Assembly (NCBI GenBank): GCA_016184365.1
Contig: JACPCW010000077.1
Location: 16,976 to 80,975 of the forward strand
Direction of reading: 5' to 3'
DNA from: Candidatus Rokuibacteriota bacterium
GTDB taxonomy: Bacteria; Methylomirabilota; Methylomirabilia; Rokubacteriales; CSP1-6
Length of the DNA: 64,000 nucleotides
The stretch's first letter is position 1. Each line of letters opens with the position of its first letter. Of the stretch, positions 26,035 to 34,197 are shown piece after piece. The notes beneath the pieces were generated by a model, which saw only the letters and a list, made by a program, of their open reading frames with translations, did not search any database and was not told where the DNA came from. The position numbers and the translations under genes are program-made.

Positions 26035-26314
26035 TTTCTTTTTCTCGCGGCGACCTCGTGGTTCGTGCTCTCGCGCAGCGAAGGCTGTGTCGGTCTCGAC
26101 GTCCTCGCGCGCGGCGATCGACTGCCGCGCGTGCCGGCGTCACCGGAAGACTATGCGGAGCTCATGCGCGCGCAAGGGGCACCAGCCGACGCTCGGACTG
26201 CCGCCGGGATTTCCGCCGGACCTCACCGGCAAGGTCGTGATGGTGAAGGTCCGCGACGACCGCGCGCCGGTGTTCGTGCGCGACGACGTCTGTCGTCAGA
26301 TGAAGACGCACTGA
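26035..26314 (+). pseudogene. Small exported/membrane-anchored protein, frameshifted and lacking a start
   Basis: One frame reads FLFLAATSWFVLSRSEGC, then VGLDVLARGDRLPRVPASPEDYAELMRAQ. At the G-run near 26175 the match moves to another frame that ends GHQPTLGLPPGFPPDLTGKV and then VFVRDDVCRQMKTH before the stop. Removing one G from CAAGGGGCAC would join them into a protein of about 90 aa with an N-terminal hydrophobic anchor. There is no start codon; R1 copy d occupies its expected place. I do not recognise the family. Confidence 0.5.
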
Positions 26315-26330
26315 GCGGCCGGCGGCCGCG

Positions 26331-27164
26331 TCAGGCCATCGAGCCGCCGTCGACCGTGTAGAGCCCGCCGGTCACGTAGCTCGCGTCGTCGGAGAGCAGG
26401 AACGTCACGAGGGCGGCGACTTCCTCCGGCGTCCCGTACCGCCGCATCGGGATCGTCGACGCCATGCGCGCCTGGAACGCGCGGGGGTCGTTCGGGCTGA
26501 AGCCGCGCTCGAGCTCGTCGACCATGGGCGTGTCGATCGGCGCCGGACAGATCGCGTTCACGCGAATCCCGCGCCGGACGAACTCGATCGCCGCCGTGCG
26601 AGTGAGTCCGATGACGGCGTGCTTCGACGTCGTGTACGCGACCAGGTTCGGACTTCCGCGCAGGCCGGCGATCGATGCCGTGTTCACGATCGCCGCGCCG
26701 TCGCGGCCGGCCATCGCCGGCGCGACGTGCTTCAGCCCCAGCCACACGCCCCTCACGTTCACCGCGAGCACGCGGTCGAACATCTCCTCGGGATAGTCGA
26801 CGAGCGGCGCGACCGGCCCGAGGATGCCCGCGTTGTTGAAGAACCGGTCGATGCCGCCGAACGCCTCGCGCGCCGCGCGCACGTAGCGTTCGACCTCGGC
26901 GCTCCGGGTGACGTCGGCCGTCACCGTGATCGCCTCGCCGCCGGCCTTGCGCACGGCGGCGAGCGTCGTCTCGAGCCCGCCGGCATCACGGTCGACGAGC
27001 GCGAGACGCGCGCCTTCGGACGCGAGGCGCGCGGCGACGGCCCGGCCGATGCCTCCGGCCGCGCCGGTGATGACCGTCACCTTGTCGGCGAAGCGTCGCC
27101 GGTGGTCGAGGGGCGGCCCGGGTTCCCCGGGGTGCCCCGAGCGCTGGGGGGTGTGGGGGGCCAT
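26331..27164 (-). CDS. SDR family oxidoreductase
   Basis: This NAD(P)-dependent short-chain dehydrogenase has TGAAGGIGRAVA (cofactor motif), NNAGILG, the catalytic Ser in VNTASIAGL and YTTSKHA (YxxxK). The C-terminus GGLYTVDGG is typical. The only ATG in frame lies in R1 copy e and adds about 23 residues of repeat-encoded sequence before RRFADKVTVITG. The real start was either replaced by the repeat or is a non-ATG codon near 27095. Without the repeat the protein is about 255 aa, normal for the family. Confidence 0.85.
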   Translation of the reverse strand: MAPHTPQRSGHPGEPGPPLDHRRRFADKVTVITGAAGGIGRAVAARLASEGARLALVDRDAGGLETTLAAVRKAGGEAITVTADVTRSAEVERYVRAAREAFGGIDRFFNNAGILGPVAPLVDYPEEMFDRVLAVNVRGVWLGLKHVAPAMAGRDGAAIVNTASIAGLRGSPNLVAYTTSKHAVIGLTRTAAIEFVRRGIRVNAICPAPIDTPMVDELERGFSPNDPRAFQARMASTIPMRRYGTPEEVAALVTFLLSDDASYVTGGLYTVDGGSMA

Positions 27165-27178
27165 TTCGGGGCCCCCAC
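27107..27178 (-). repeat. R1 two-hairpin element, copy e (reverse)
   Basis: This copy is in reverse orientation, between ridA and the SDR gene. Hairpin 1 is GGGGGGCC/GGCCCC with loop ATTTCGG. Hairpin 2 is imperfect, around CCGGG-GAA-CCCGG. With copy f it brackets the RidA gene as an inverted pair. Confidence 0.8.
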
Positions 27179-27179
27179 C

Positions 27180-27524
27180 TCAGTCAACGGCCGCCGTGCA
27201 CATGATCTCGACCAGATACTTCGTGTTCGCGAGCCCGGCCTCGACCGTGGCGCGCGCCGGCGTGTTCTTCGGATCGACCCACGCGTCCCACACCGCGTTC
27301 ATGTCCGCGAAGTTCCGCATGTCGGTGACGTAGATCGTCGTCGACAGGAGCTTCGACTTGTTCGTGCCGCACGCGGTGAGCAGCGAATCGATCTTCGCGA
27401 GGACTTTCGTCGTCTGCTCCTTGGTGTCGGCGCCGTCCGCGACGACGCCCGCGAGGTAGACGGTGTTGCCGTGCACGACCGCCTGACTGAGCCGCGGCCC
27501 GACCTCGTGACGCTTGATCGCCAT
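27180..27524 (-). CDS. RidA/YjgF family protein
   Basis: This is a 114-aa protein of the Rid family, which deaminates enamine/imine intermediates; some members are 2-aminomuconate deaminases. AVVHGNTVYLAGVVADGADTK at the N-terminus and ARATVEAGLANTKYLVEI at the C-terminus (with the substrate-binding Arg) are standard. AAAGGA lies 7 bases before the ATG. It lies between two oppositely oriented R1 elements, beside an ACMSD-like decarboxylase. That pairing suggests a muconate-type ring-cleavage pathway. Confidence 0.9.
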   Translation of the reverse strand: MAIKRHEVGPRLSQAVVHGNTVYLAGVVADGADTKEQTTKVLAKIDSLLTACGTNKSKLLSTTIYVTDMRNFADMNAVWDAWVDPKNTPARATVEAGLANTKYLVEIMCTAAVD

Positions 27525-27539
27525 TGGATCGTCCTTTCA

Positions 27540-27609
27540 TGGGGGCCCCGAAATGGCCCCCAAACCCCCCGCGCTCGGGGCGGCCCGGGACACCCGGCCC
27601 GCCCCTCGA
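27540..27609 (+). repeat. R1 two-hairpin element, copy f
   Basis: Hairpin 1 is GGGGGCC/GGCCCCC with loop CCGAAAT. Hairpin 2 is GGGGCGG-C-CCGGG-ACA-CCCGG-C-CCGCCCC. It begins 15 bases upstream of the ridA ATG and is inverted relative to copy e. Confidence 0.85.
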
Positions 27610-27632
27610 TCGTCGGGAGTGGTTCGTTGCCG

Positions 27633-28643
27633 CTACTTCAGGTTGAGGAACTCGCGCGCGTTGTCGCGCGTGATGCGCCCGCGCACGCCGGCGGCGAGCG
27701 CCAGCGGCCGGAGCCCGGCGAGCGGATCGTCCGTGCCGAGCCGGAATGGATAGTCGCTGCCGACGACCACGCGCTCGGGGCCGAACGTCTCGAGCGCGAA
27801 CGTGAGCACGCGCGGCGAGAGCGTCAGCGAGTCGACCCACACGCGACGCGCGTACTCGCTCGGCGGCTTCGGAATCGCGGCGTGGGCCTCGTCCATGAGG
27901 CTCCAGCCATGGTCGAGCCGCGGCAGGATGTACGCGAACGCGCCGCCGCCATGCGCGAAGCACCACCGCAGACGCGGCCACCGGTCGAGCACGCCGCCGA
28001 AGACGATGCGCGACATCGCCAGCGCCGTTTCCAGCGGGAAGCCGATGACCTGCGTCAGGTTCTGCTTCGCGACGCGCGGCTGGCCCGCGACCGGCGCCTG
28101 CGGATGGACGAAGACGGCGACGCCGAGCGCGGCGGCGGCGTCCCACACCGGCGCGAGCGCGGCGTCGTCGAGATCACGGCCGTCGACGTTCGCGCCGACC
28201 TCGACGGCCGGAAAGCGCAGCGACGTCGCGACGCGCTCGAGCTCCTTGATCGCGAGATCGGGCGCCTGCAGCGGCAGGCCGCCGGCGCCGAGAAAGCGAT
28301 CGGGATGACGCGCGACGATCGCGGCGATCGCATCGTTCTGCATGCGGCACCACTCCGCGGCGGCCGGCCCGTCGGCCCAGTAGCAGAACGTCGGGGGCGC
28401 CGGCGACAGCAGCTGGAGCGCGATGCCGGTGCGGTCCATGTCTTCGATGCGCCGCACGGGATCGAACGAATTCGGGCCGAGGTTGCGATTGAACGTCTGA
28501 CCGAGATACAGCTTGCAGGTGCCGGCCGGATCGCCGACGAGCCGCGGCCAGCGATCGCCGCCGTGACGCGCGGCGAAGTCGTCCCATCCGCTCGGGAAGA
28601 TGTGGGTGTGAACGTCGATCGCGCCGGAGGTCGGCGGCGTCAT
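27633..28643 (-). CDS. Amidohydrolase family protein, aminocarboxymuconate-semialdehyde decarboxylase (ACMSD)-like
   Basis: This metal-dependent TIM-barrel decarboxylase/hydrolase has 336 aa. The ligands are DVHTH near residue 11, FVHPQ near 170, the FAHGGG block near 225 and SDYPF near 290. The PTFCYWADG and GGLPLQAPDLAIKELER segments match the ACMSD subfamily, which handles ring-cleavage products in tryptophan, anthranilate or nitroaromatic breakdown. RidA lies downstream on the same strand, with R1 copy f in the gap. Confidence 0.87.
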   Translation of the reverse strand: MTPPTSGAIDVHTHIFPSGWDDFAARHGGDRWPRLVGDPAGTCKLYLGQTFNRNLGPNSFDPVRRIEDMDRTGIALQLLSPAPPTFCYWADGPAAAEWCRMQNDAIAAIVARHPDRFLGAGGLPLQAPDLAIKELERVATSLRFPAVEVGANVDGRDLDDAALAPVWDAAAALGVAVFVHPQAPVAGQPRVAKQNLTQVIGFPLETALAMSRIVFGGVLDRWPRLRWCFAHGGGAFAYILPRLDHGWSLMDEAHAAIPKPPSEYARRVWVDSLTLSPRVLTFALETFGPERVVVGSDYPFRLGTDDPLAGLRPLALAAGVRGRITRDNAREFLNLK

Positions 28644-28679
28644 ACGGCCCGGTCCATCGCGACGAAGAGTACTACAGCC

Positions 28680-29105
28680 TCAGCGCGACGCGACGCCGAC
28701 GACGTGCAGGCCGACCGCGCGGGCCGCCGTGGCCAGCGTGGCGTCGTGGGTCGCCATCACGAGATCGGCCGCTTCACGGTCGCGCCACAGGAGGGCCGTC
28801 GCGAGATGAATGGCGTCGAGCGTGCCCAGCTCGGTCGGCAGCGGCTGGGCCGCACGCGCCAGAACGGCCCGGGTTGGTTCGACGACATCCATGCTCTCGA
28901 GCAGCCGAAAGACAGCGCTGCGGCGCGCCGCGAGGGTCTCGTCGCCCAGGCCCTCACGCAGCCGGAGTCGATCGAGGGTGCGCAGGCATTCCACCTCGAC
29001 CAGGCCGCTGGCGATGCCGCGCCGAACCGTGCGCCATTCGGCGAGCGCACCGGGCTGCCCGAGCACCAGGCGGAGGACGACCGACGAATCGACGTAAGCG
29101 ATCAC
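28680..29105 (-). CDS. vapC: VapC-type PIN-domain ribonuclease toxin
   Basis: This is a 141-aa PIN domain. The four acidic positions are seen in AYVDSSVVL, VEVECLRTL, LGTLDAIHLATALL and ATHDATLA. It should cleave RNA when free of its antitoxin. It starts at a GTG that overlaps the antitoxin stop (GTGA), the usual vapBC coupling. It is intact and of normal length. Confidence 0.92.
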   Translation of the reverse strand: MIAYVDSSVVLRLVLGQPGALAEWRTVRRGIASGLVEVECLRTLDRLRLREGLGDETLAARRSAVFRLLESMDVVEPTRAVLARAAQPLPTELGTLDAIHLATALLWRDREAADLVMATHDATLATAARAVGLHVVGVASR

Positions 29106-29362
29106 CGCTGCGTCTGGCGCTCTTCGCGCAAGAGGGCGAGGATGTCGTTCCTGAGCCGCAACGGGGGCGGAAGCTTCACCGCGTGGAGGCCGGTACCCGG
29201 AAGCGCGCGCCGCACGGCGAGCGAGGGCGCGTCGTCGCGGTACGGTACGATGCGAGCCACAGGGGTCGCGCGGTCCATGACGGTCAACTCGTCTCCCCGC
29301 CGCACACCGCGCAGGTACTCGCTGAGCCGCGCCTTGAGCTCGGCAATGCCGACGGTCTTCAT
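29102..29362 (-). CDS. vapB: VapB-type antitoxin (Phd/prevent-host-death family)
   Basis: This is an 86-aa antitoxin. The N-terminal MKTVGIAELKARLSEYLRGV is the Phd/YefM DNA-binding half, followed by RRGDELTVMDRATPVARIVP. The C-terminus, which should neutralise the toxin, ends in LLREERQTQR. There is no ribosome-binding site. A TATCAT box lies exactly 6 bases upstream of the ATG, so the mRNA is probably leaderless. Confidence 0.92.
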   Translation of the reverse strand: MKTVGIAELKARLSEYLRGVRRGDELTVMDRATPVARIVPYRDDAPSLAVRRALPGTGLHAVKLPPPLRLRNDILALLREERQTQR

Positions 29363-29368
29363 GGTCAC

Positions 29369-29399
29369 ATGATAGTCATGAATGGTCAGACACTCCAAG
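29369..29399 (-). promoter_or_regulatory. Putative leaderless promoter of vapBC
   Basis: On the - strand, TTGGAG (-35-like, about 29393-29398) is followed after 18 bases by TATCAT (29369-29374), then 6 bases, then the ATG. This is the best -35/-10 pair in the window. Confidence 0.5.
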
Positions 29400-29450
29400 C
29401 GTCTCGAATCCCGGGCGAATCGAATCGTCTCATCCATGATGGAGGTGCGC

Positions 29451-29948
29451 ATGGCGCTCGATCGCATGGACCGTGAAAAAATGATCCAGCAGTACGCCGA
29501 CGGCCCTGCACGGCTCCGGGCCGCGCTCGCGACCGTGCCTCCGGACGCGATGCAGTGGCGGCCGAAGCCGGGCGAGTGGTCGGCGCACGAGGTGATCTGT
29601 CACTGCGCCGATTCCGAGACGAACTCGTACGCGCGGATCCGCTTTCTCGTCGCCGAGAACGCGCCGACGATCGTGGGCTACGACCAGGAGCACTGGGCGC
29701 GCGTGTTCGACTACCACACGCTGCCGCTCGAACCCGCGCTCGCGACGGTCGACGCCGTGCGCGGGAGCACGGCGGCGTTGATCCGGCGACTGCCGGACGC
29801 TGCGTGGCAGCGGACCGGCACGCACACCGAATCGGGGCACTACTCGGCGGAAGACTGGCTGCGCATCTACGCGGACCATCTCGAGGTCCACGCACGGCAG
29901 ATCGAAGCGAACGTCGCCGCGTGGCGCGCGGAAGCTCCGAGTAGGTAA
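29451..29948 (+). CDS. DinB family protein
   Basis: This is a four-helix-bundle protein of 165 aa. The DinB metal-site pattern is visible: WSAHEVICHCADSETNSYARI in the first half and DHLEVHARQIEAN near the C-terminus. Related proteins are thiol-dependent transferases or of unknown role. The start at 29451 is preferred over nearby ATGs because GGAGG lies 5 bases before it. The stop faces R1 copy g and a convergent SDR gene. Confidence 0.85.
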   Translation: MALDRMDREKMIQQYADGPARLRAALATVPPDAMQWRPKPGEWSAHEVICHCADSETNSYARIRFLVAENAPTIVGYDQEHWARVFDYHTLPLEPALATVDAVRGSTAALIRRLPDAAWQRTGTHTESGHYSAEDWLRIYADHLEVHARQIEANVAAWRAEAPSR

Positions 29949-29951
29949 GTA

Positions 29952-30020
29952 GAGGGGCGCCACGGGTTCCCCGGGGCGCCCCGAACGCGTGGGGTCTGGG
30001 GGCCATGTCGGGGCCCCCAG
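29952..30020 (-). repeat. R1 two-hairpin element, copy g (reverse)
   Basis: Read on the - strand, hairpin 1 is GGGGGCC/GGCCCCC. Hairpin 2 is GGGGCGCC-C-CGGG-GAA-CCCG-T-GGCGCCCC. It lies 4 bases from the DinB stop and 5 bases from the SDR stop, between convergent genes. Confidence 0.88.
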
Positions 30021-30024
30021 TTGA

Positions 30025-30807
30025 TTAACCGGCCGGCTCGCCCGCGTTCACGGCGACGACCTGGCCCGCGATGTTCTTCGCGAGATCGCTGGCGAGGAAC
30101 AGCGTGGCGTCCGCGATGTCCTCCGCCGTCGTCATGCGCTTGAGCGGTGAGCGGTCGACCATCGCCTTGCGCATCGCATCGACCGGGATGCCGCGCACGT
30201 CCGCCTGCCCGGCGATGACGCGATCGATGCGATCGCCTTCGACCGCGCCCGGCGCGACGCAATTGACGCGGATGCCCTGCGGCCCGAGCTCGAGCGCCAT
30301 GCCGTACGTCATGCCGACCTGGCCGGCCTTCGCCGAGCAATAGCCGATGCGGTAGGGCAGGCCGCGGCGGCCGGCCATCGACGAGATGTTCACGATCGCG
30401 CCGCCCCCGGCCTTGATCATCTCGGGGGCGGCGAAGCGCGTGCACACGTACGAGCTCGTCAGGCACGAGTGGATCGTGTAGAGCCAGTCGTCCATCGTGT
30501 AGTCCTGGATCGGCTTCGTCGGTCCGCCGTCGCCGGCGTTGTTGACGAGCGTCGTGATCTTGCCGAACGCCTTCACGCCGGCCTCGACCATGCGCTTGAC
30601 GTCGTCTTCCTTCGCCGCGTCGCACGTCACCGCGATCGCACGGCCACGCGCCTTCTCCACCATCGCCGCGGTTTCACGGACGAGATCCGCGGATCGCGCC
30701 GCGCAGACGATCGCCGCGCCTTCCTGCGAGAACCGGAGACTCAGCGCCCGGCCGATCCCTTTCGAGGCGCCGGTGATGATCGCGACCTTGCCGTCGAGCA
30801 GTCCCAT
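30025..30807 (-). CDS. SDR family oxidoreductase
   Basis: This is a 260-aa NAD(P)-dependent dehydrogenase. TGASKGIGRALS is the cofactor motif, then NNAGDGGP, the catalytic Ser in VNISSMAGR and YCSAKAG (YxxxK). The VAPGAVEGDRID segment and AGQVVAVNAG end are normal. GGAG lies about 9 bases before the ATG. It follows the acyl-CoA carboxyltransferase gene by 16 bases on the same strand, so the two are probably co-transcribed. Confidence 0.92.
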   Translation of the reverse strand: MGLLDGKVAIITGASKGIGRALSLRFSQEGAAIVCAARSADLVRETAAMVEKARGRAIAVTCDAAKEDDVKRMVEAGVKAFGKITTLVNNAGDGGPTKPIQDYTMDDWLYTIHSCLTSSYVCTRFAAPEMIKAGGGAIVNISSMAGRRGLPYRIGYCSAKAGQVGMTYGMALELGPQGIRVNCVAPGAVEGDRIDRVIAGQADVRGIPVDAMRKAMVDRSPLKRMTTAEDIADATLFLASDLAKNIAGQVVAVNAGEPAG

Positions 30808-30823
30808 GAGTCTTCTCCGTGAG

Positions 30824-32368
30824 TCAGAATTTCGTTGGCCAATTCGCGAGATGGTGTTTCCCGATCGCCGTGCGTGTGCGCATGAGCCGAAGGAACCGGA
30901 TGATGACGTCGCGCGTGTCGGCCGGGTCGATGACGTCGTCGATCAGGTGCCGCCCGGCGGCGCCGTACGGCAGCGTGTCGAGCTCCCACTGGCCGATGAG
31001 CTCGCGACGGCGCTGCGCGCGCGCCTCGGGCGCGAGGCCGGCGAGCTCGGCGCCGTGCACGACGTTCACGCCGGTCTCCGGATCCATGAACGACATCTCG
31101 GCCGTCGGCCACGCGACCAGCAGGTCGGCGTAGCCGCCGCCGCCCATGTTGAAGTACGCCTGCCCGTACGTCTTCCGCACGATCACCGACACGCGCGGCA
31201 CCGTGCACTGACCGAGCGCCTCCATCCAGTTGATGATCTTGGCGGCCACGCGCTTGCGCTCGGCGTCGCGGCCGATGAAGAAGCCGGGCACGTCGTGCAG
31301 GAACACGAGCGGGATGTTGAACGAATCGCACAGCACGATGAACGACAGCGCCTTGTCGCACCCGTCGGCGTCACACGCGCCGGCGCGGTGCATCGGCTGG
31401 TTGGCGACGAACCCGACGACGTCGCCGCCGACGCGTCCCAGCGCGGTGACGATCGTGCGGCCGAACCGCTCCTTCACCGGGAAGATCTCGCCGCCGTCGA
31501 CGAGGCGGCGAATCACCTTCGTCATGTCGTACGCGCGGTTGCGCGCTTCCGGCACCAGGTCGGCGATGGTCGCCATCTCGCTGCCGGAACCGGCGGGCAC
31601 GTCGCGGCGCGGCGCCGCCTCGCCCGCGTGCGACGGCATGTAGGAGAGGAAGCGGCGGATCAGCGCGAGACAGTCGTCCTCGGTCTCACCGACGACGTCG
31701 GCGAGTCCCGTCTCCTCCGAGTGCACCGCGACACCGCCGAGGTCTTCGGGCGTCACGTGCTCGCCCGTCGCGAGCTCCAGCACGCGCGGCCCGGACACCG
31801 CCATGGACGCGCCCCGCAGCATCACCACGAAGTCCGCGAGGCACGCGTTCCACGTCGGCAGCCCGTACGACGGTCCGAGCACCGCCGTGATCATCGGCAC
31901 CTGACGCCGGCGCGTGCCGTAGTACGTCGAGTTGCCGAACGAGGCGATGCCCGACGACCCCATGATGTCCGGCATGCGCGCGCCGCCGGCCTCGGCGAGA
32001 TAGACGATCGGGACGCCGCGCTCGGTCGCGAGCCGCTTGATCTCCGCTTCCTTGTACGACGCGACGCGGCTCGAGGTGGCGGCGAGCACGGTGAAGTCGT
32101 TCGAGCAGACCGCGACGGGCCGTCCATCGATCGCGGCGAACCCGGCAATCTTCGAATCGGCCGGCGTCTCGCTCGCCATGCCGGGGACATCGGAATGGTC
32201 GAAGGTGCCGAGCTCGAGCCACGACTCCGCATCGACCAACCGCTCGATGCGCTCTCGCGCGTTCAACCGCCCGGCGTCGCGGCGGCGCGCGATGCGGTCC
32301 GGTCCACCCATCGCGCGCGCGCTCTCTCGGCGCGCCTGGAAATCCTTCATGCGTTCGTCCCACGGCAT
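30824..32368 (-). CDS. Acyl-CoA carboxylase, carboxyltransferase (beta) subunit
   Basis: This 514-aa subunit transfers CO2 from biotin to an acyl-CoA (propionyl-, methylcrotonyl- or geranyl-CoA type). AEAGGARMPDIMGSSGIASFG and GPSYGLPTWNACLADFV lie in the N-half. The second half has the acyl-CoA pocket (FLHDVPGFFIGRDAERK) and YGQAYFNMGGGGYADLLVAWPTA as separate blocks. No biotin carboxylase or biotin carrier gene is nearby. The ATG has no ribosome-binding site but lies 8 bases after TACAAT. Confidence 0.92.
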   Translation of the reverse strand: MPWDERMKDFQARRESARAMGGPDRIARRRDAGRLNARERIERLVDAESWLELGTFDHSDVPGMASETPADSKIAGFAAIDGRPVAVCSNDFTVLAATSSRVASYKEAEIKRLATERGVPIVYLAEAGGARMPDIMGSSGIASFGNSTYYGTRRRQVPMITAVLGPSYGLPTWNACLADFVVMLRGASMAVSGPRVLELATGEHVTPEDLGGVAVHSEETGLADVVGETEDDCLALIRRFLSYMPSHAGEAAPRRDVPAGSGSEMATIADLVPEARNRAYDMTKVIRRLVDGGEIFPVKERFGRTIVTALGRVGGDVVGFVANQPMHRAGACDADGCDKALSFIVLCDSFNIPLVFLHDVPGFFIGRDAERKRVAAKIINWMEALGQCTVPRVSVIVRKTYGQAYFNMGGGGYADLLVAWPTAEMSFMDPETGVNVVHGAELAGLAPEARAQRRRELIGQWELDTLPYGAAGRHLIDDVIDPADTRDVIIRFLRLMRTRTAIGKHHLANWPTKF

Positions 32369-32376
32369 GGAGCCGC

Positions 32377-32382
32377 ATTGTA
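32377..32382 (-). promoter_or_regulatory. Putative -10 box for the carboxyltransferase-SDR operon
   Basis: TACAAT on the - strand lies 8 bases before the ATG. With no ribosome-binding site, a leaderless or nearly leaderless transcript is likely. Confidence 0.4.
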
Positions 32383-32470
32383 GCGTGGGTAAAACTTTGC
32401 GCATCGTTCTGCGCCGATCGCGAAGATGGCCGGCCGGCGTCGCGTCTAACCCGGCAGGAGGAGACGCAGA

Positions 32471-32980
32471 ATGAAATCGCTGACCATCGTTGCCATCGTC
32501 GGGACCGTCCTCGCCACGACCGCCGGCGTCGCACACCCCAAAGACGGGCGGCATGGCGATCGCCGCGAAGCGTGGCGCGAGATCCATCGCGACCGCTCGG
32601 ACATCCGGCAGGACGTCCGTGAGATCCAGCCGGACCGCCGCGCGATGCGCGAGGCGATGCGCTCCCGCGATCGCGCCGCGTTCGTCGACGCGCGCCGTGA
32701 GCTGATCCGCGATCGGCAGGAGCTGCGCCGCGACGTCGCCGAGCTGCGGCGCGACGAGCGACGGTTCGGCTTCGACCGTGACGACGCGCGCGACGGCCGT
32801 CGTCATGGGCCGCCGTCGTGGGCGCCCGCGTGGGGATGGCGCGCCAAGCACGAAGCGCGTGACGCCGATCGCGCGCCGGCGCGTGACGATCGGTGGTGGT
32901 GGCAGCGCAGCTGGCGCGACGACGACCCGCAGCGCTCGAGCTGGCGCGACCGCTTCTCGTTCTGGCGTGGCTGGCGCTGA
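32471..32980 (+). CDS. Exported Arg/Asp-rich coiled protein, unknown function
   Basis: The first 22 residues (MKSLTIVAIVGTVLATTAGVAH) are a Sec signal peptide. The mature part is extremely Arg- and Asp-rich with repeating RDR/RRD heptad-like segments (AWREIHRDRSDIRQDVREI, RELIRDRQELRRDVAEL). It ends in a Trp/Arg-rich tail (WWWQRSWRDDD, FSFWRGWR). The layout resembles periplasmic Spy-like or metal-stress proteins, but I do not recognise a family. AGGAGGAG lies about 7 bases before the ATG. Confidence 0.8.
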   Translation: MKSLTIVAIVGTVLATTAGVAHPKDGRHGDRREAWREIHRDRSDIRQDVREIQPDRRAMREAMRSRDRAAFVDARRELIRDRQELRRDVAELRRDERRFGFDRDDARDGRRHGPPSWAPAWGWRAKHEARDADRAPARDDRWWWQRSWRDDDPQRSSWRDRFSFWRGWR

Positions 32981-33004
32981 GCGCGGCGCCGGAGTCGAAG
33001 CCGC

Positions 33005-33189
33005 CCGAGGCACGGGCTGACGAAATCCGTCGTGGGCCTCATTCGCTGGCACGAATCCCGATGCGAGACCGAGGCGGCGCGCGCCGTTCCCGGGGTGCAT
33101 CCCAGCACCCTGGCGTATCGCCTCTCCGAGTTCGAGACCAGTCGCGACATCCGCTCGAGGCTCTACTGGGGCTGCGTGAACAACTGGTC
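33005..33189 (+). pseudogene. Fragment resembling a PucR/CdaR-type C-terminal HTH
   Basis: One frame reads VVGLIRWHESRCETEAARAV, then GVHPSTLAYRLSEFETSRDI. This recalls the HTH at the end of PucR/CdaR regulators (xNTLxYRLxxIE). It has no clear start and runs into R1 copy h. It may be a gene relic or a chance frame. Confidence 0.25.
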
Positions 33190-33212
33190 TGGGGGCCATG
33201 TCGGGGCCCCCG
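33190..33212 (-). repeat. R1 element, half copy h (hairpin 1 only, reverse)
   Basis: GGGGGCC, the loop ATGTCGG and GGCCCCC are present without hairpin 2. It lies 4 bases from the deacetylase stop. Confidence 0.8.
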
Positions 33213-33215
33213 GTC

Positions 33216-34109
33216 TTAACGATCCCCGGGTACGACGCCGGCCGGCAGGCTCTCGACGTGCGCGCAGATGTCGCGCGGGCGCGTGAGCCAGATGCGATCG
33301 CGATGACGCACGACGTGCTCGAGGGCGCGGCGGAGCTGCGGCAGCCGATATGGGCGCCCGACGACGAACGGATGGAGTGAGATCGGGCACACGAGCGGCT
33401 GGCGCGCCGACTGCCGCAGGAGCTCGTCGAACTGGTCGACGATCATGTCCGCGAACTCCGCGGCCGAGTGCTTGTACCAGACGATGCCGCGCGTGTCGTT
33501 CACCTCGATCGGGTACGGCATCGCCAGGATGCGGCCGCGCCGCGTGCGCATCCAGACGGGCTGGTCGTCCATCGTGAAGTCCATCGTGTAGCGATAGCCG
33601 GCTTCCTGCAGCAGGTCCGGCGTCACCGGCGAGTTCGAGAGCCACGGGCTCATCCATCCCACCGGACGCCGGCCTTCGTGTTTTTCGATCGTCGCGGTGA
33701 CCCGCCCGATCATGTCGCGCTCCTGGTCCTCGCGCATGTGCTCCTGTCCTTCCGAATTCGTCACGCCGTGCCCGACGATCTCGTCGCCGCGCCGGCGGAG
33801 TCGCAGGGGAATGTCGGGCGCGGCCTCGTACACCTCGACGTTCATCTGCGCCTCGACGGGCAGCGCGAGCTCGTCGAAGAGATCGAAGAGCCGCCAGATG
33901 CCGACGCGGTTGCCGTACTCGCGCCAGCTGAAGACGCTCGCGCTCATCGCCTGATCCGGCGGCGCGATGGCGACGCCCTTGCCGATGCCGAAGCCGAACG
34001 CTTCGATGTTGACGGCCACGTACACGGCGAGCCGTGCGCCGTTCGGCCACGTGTAGTCCGGGCGGGTCGTGATGTTCGAATAGTCGTAGCGTCCGTGCGT
34101 CGGCAGCAT
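33216..34109 (-). CDS. Polysaccharide deacetylase family protein
   Basis: This is a 297-aa protein of the NodB-like fold. RPDYTWPNGARLAVYVAVNI opens the domain, followed by SWREYGNRVGIWRLFDLF, GHGVTNSEGQEHM and ISLHPFVVGRPYRLPQL near the end. The layout matches the PuuE-like group, but its sequence is distant from the gene at 15169. The usual HSxxHP metal motif is not obvious. It may hydrolyse an amide or ureide rather than an N-acetyl sugar. GGAGG lies 5 bases before the ATG. Confidence 0.85.
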   Translation of the reverse strand: MLPTHGRYDYSNITTRPDYTWPNGARLAVYVAVNIEAFGFGIGKGVAIAPPDQAMSASVFSWREYGNRVGIWRLFDLFDELALPVEAQMNVEVYEAAPDIPLRLRRRGDEIVGHGVTNSEGQEHMREDQERDMIGRVTATIEKHEGRRPVGWMSPWLSNSPVTPDLLQEAGYRYTMDFTMDDQPVWMRTRRGRILAMPYPIEVNDTRGIVWYKHSAAEFADMIVDQFDELLRQSARQPLVCPISLHPFVVGRPYRLPQLRRALEHVVRHRDRIWLTRPRDICAHVESLPAGVVPGDR

Positions 34110-34197
34110 CGAAGCCTCCGTGAATGGGGCGTGGAAACGGCGCGTTCGTCGGCCAGCGGTCCAACTGTACGGTGAGATGATGATCGAAGGAACTACG

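Noticed and set aside
26331..27164. The N-terminal MAPHTPQ... of the SDR as native sequence
   Set aside because: It is the translation of R1 copy e; the SDR fold begins at RRFADKVTVITG.
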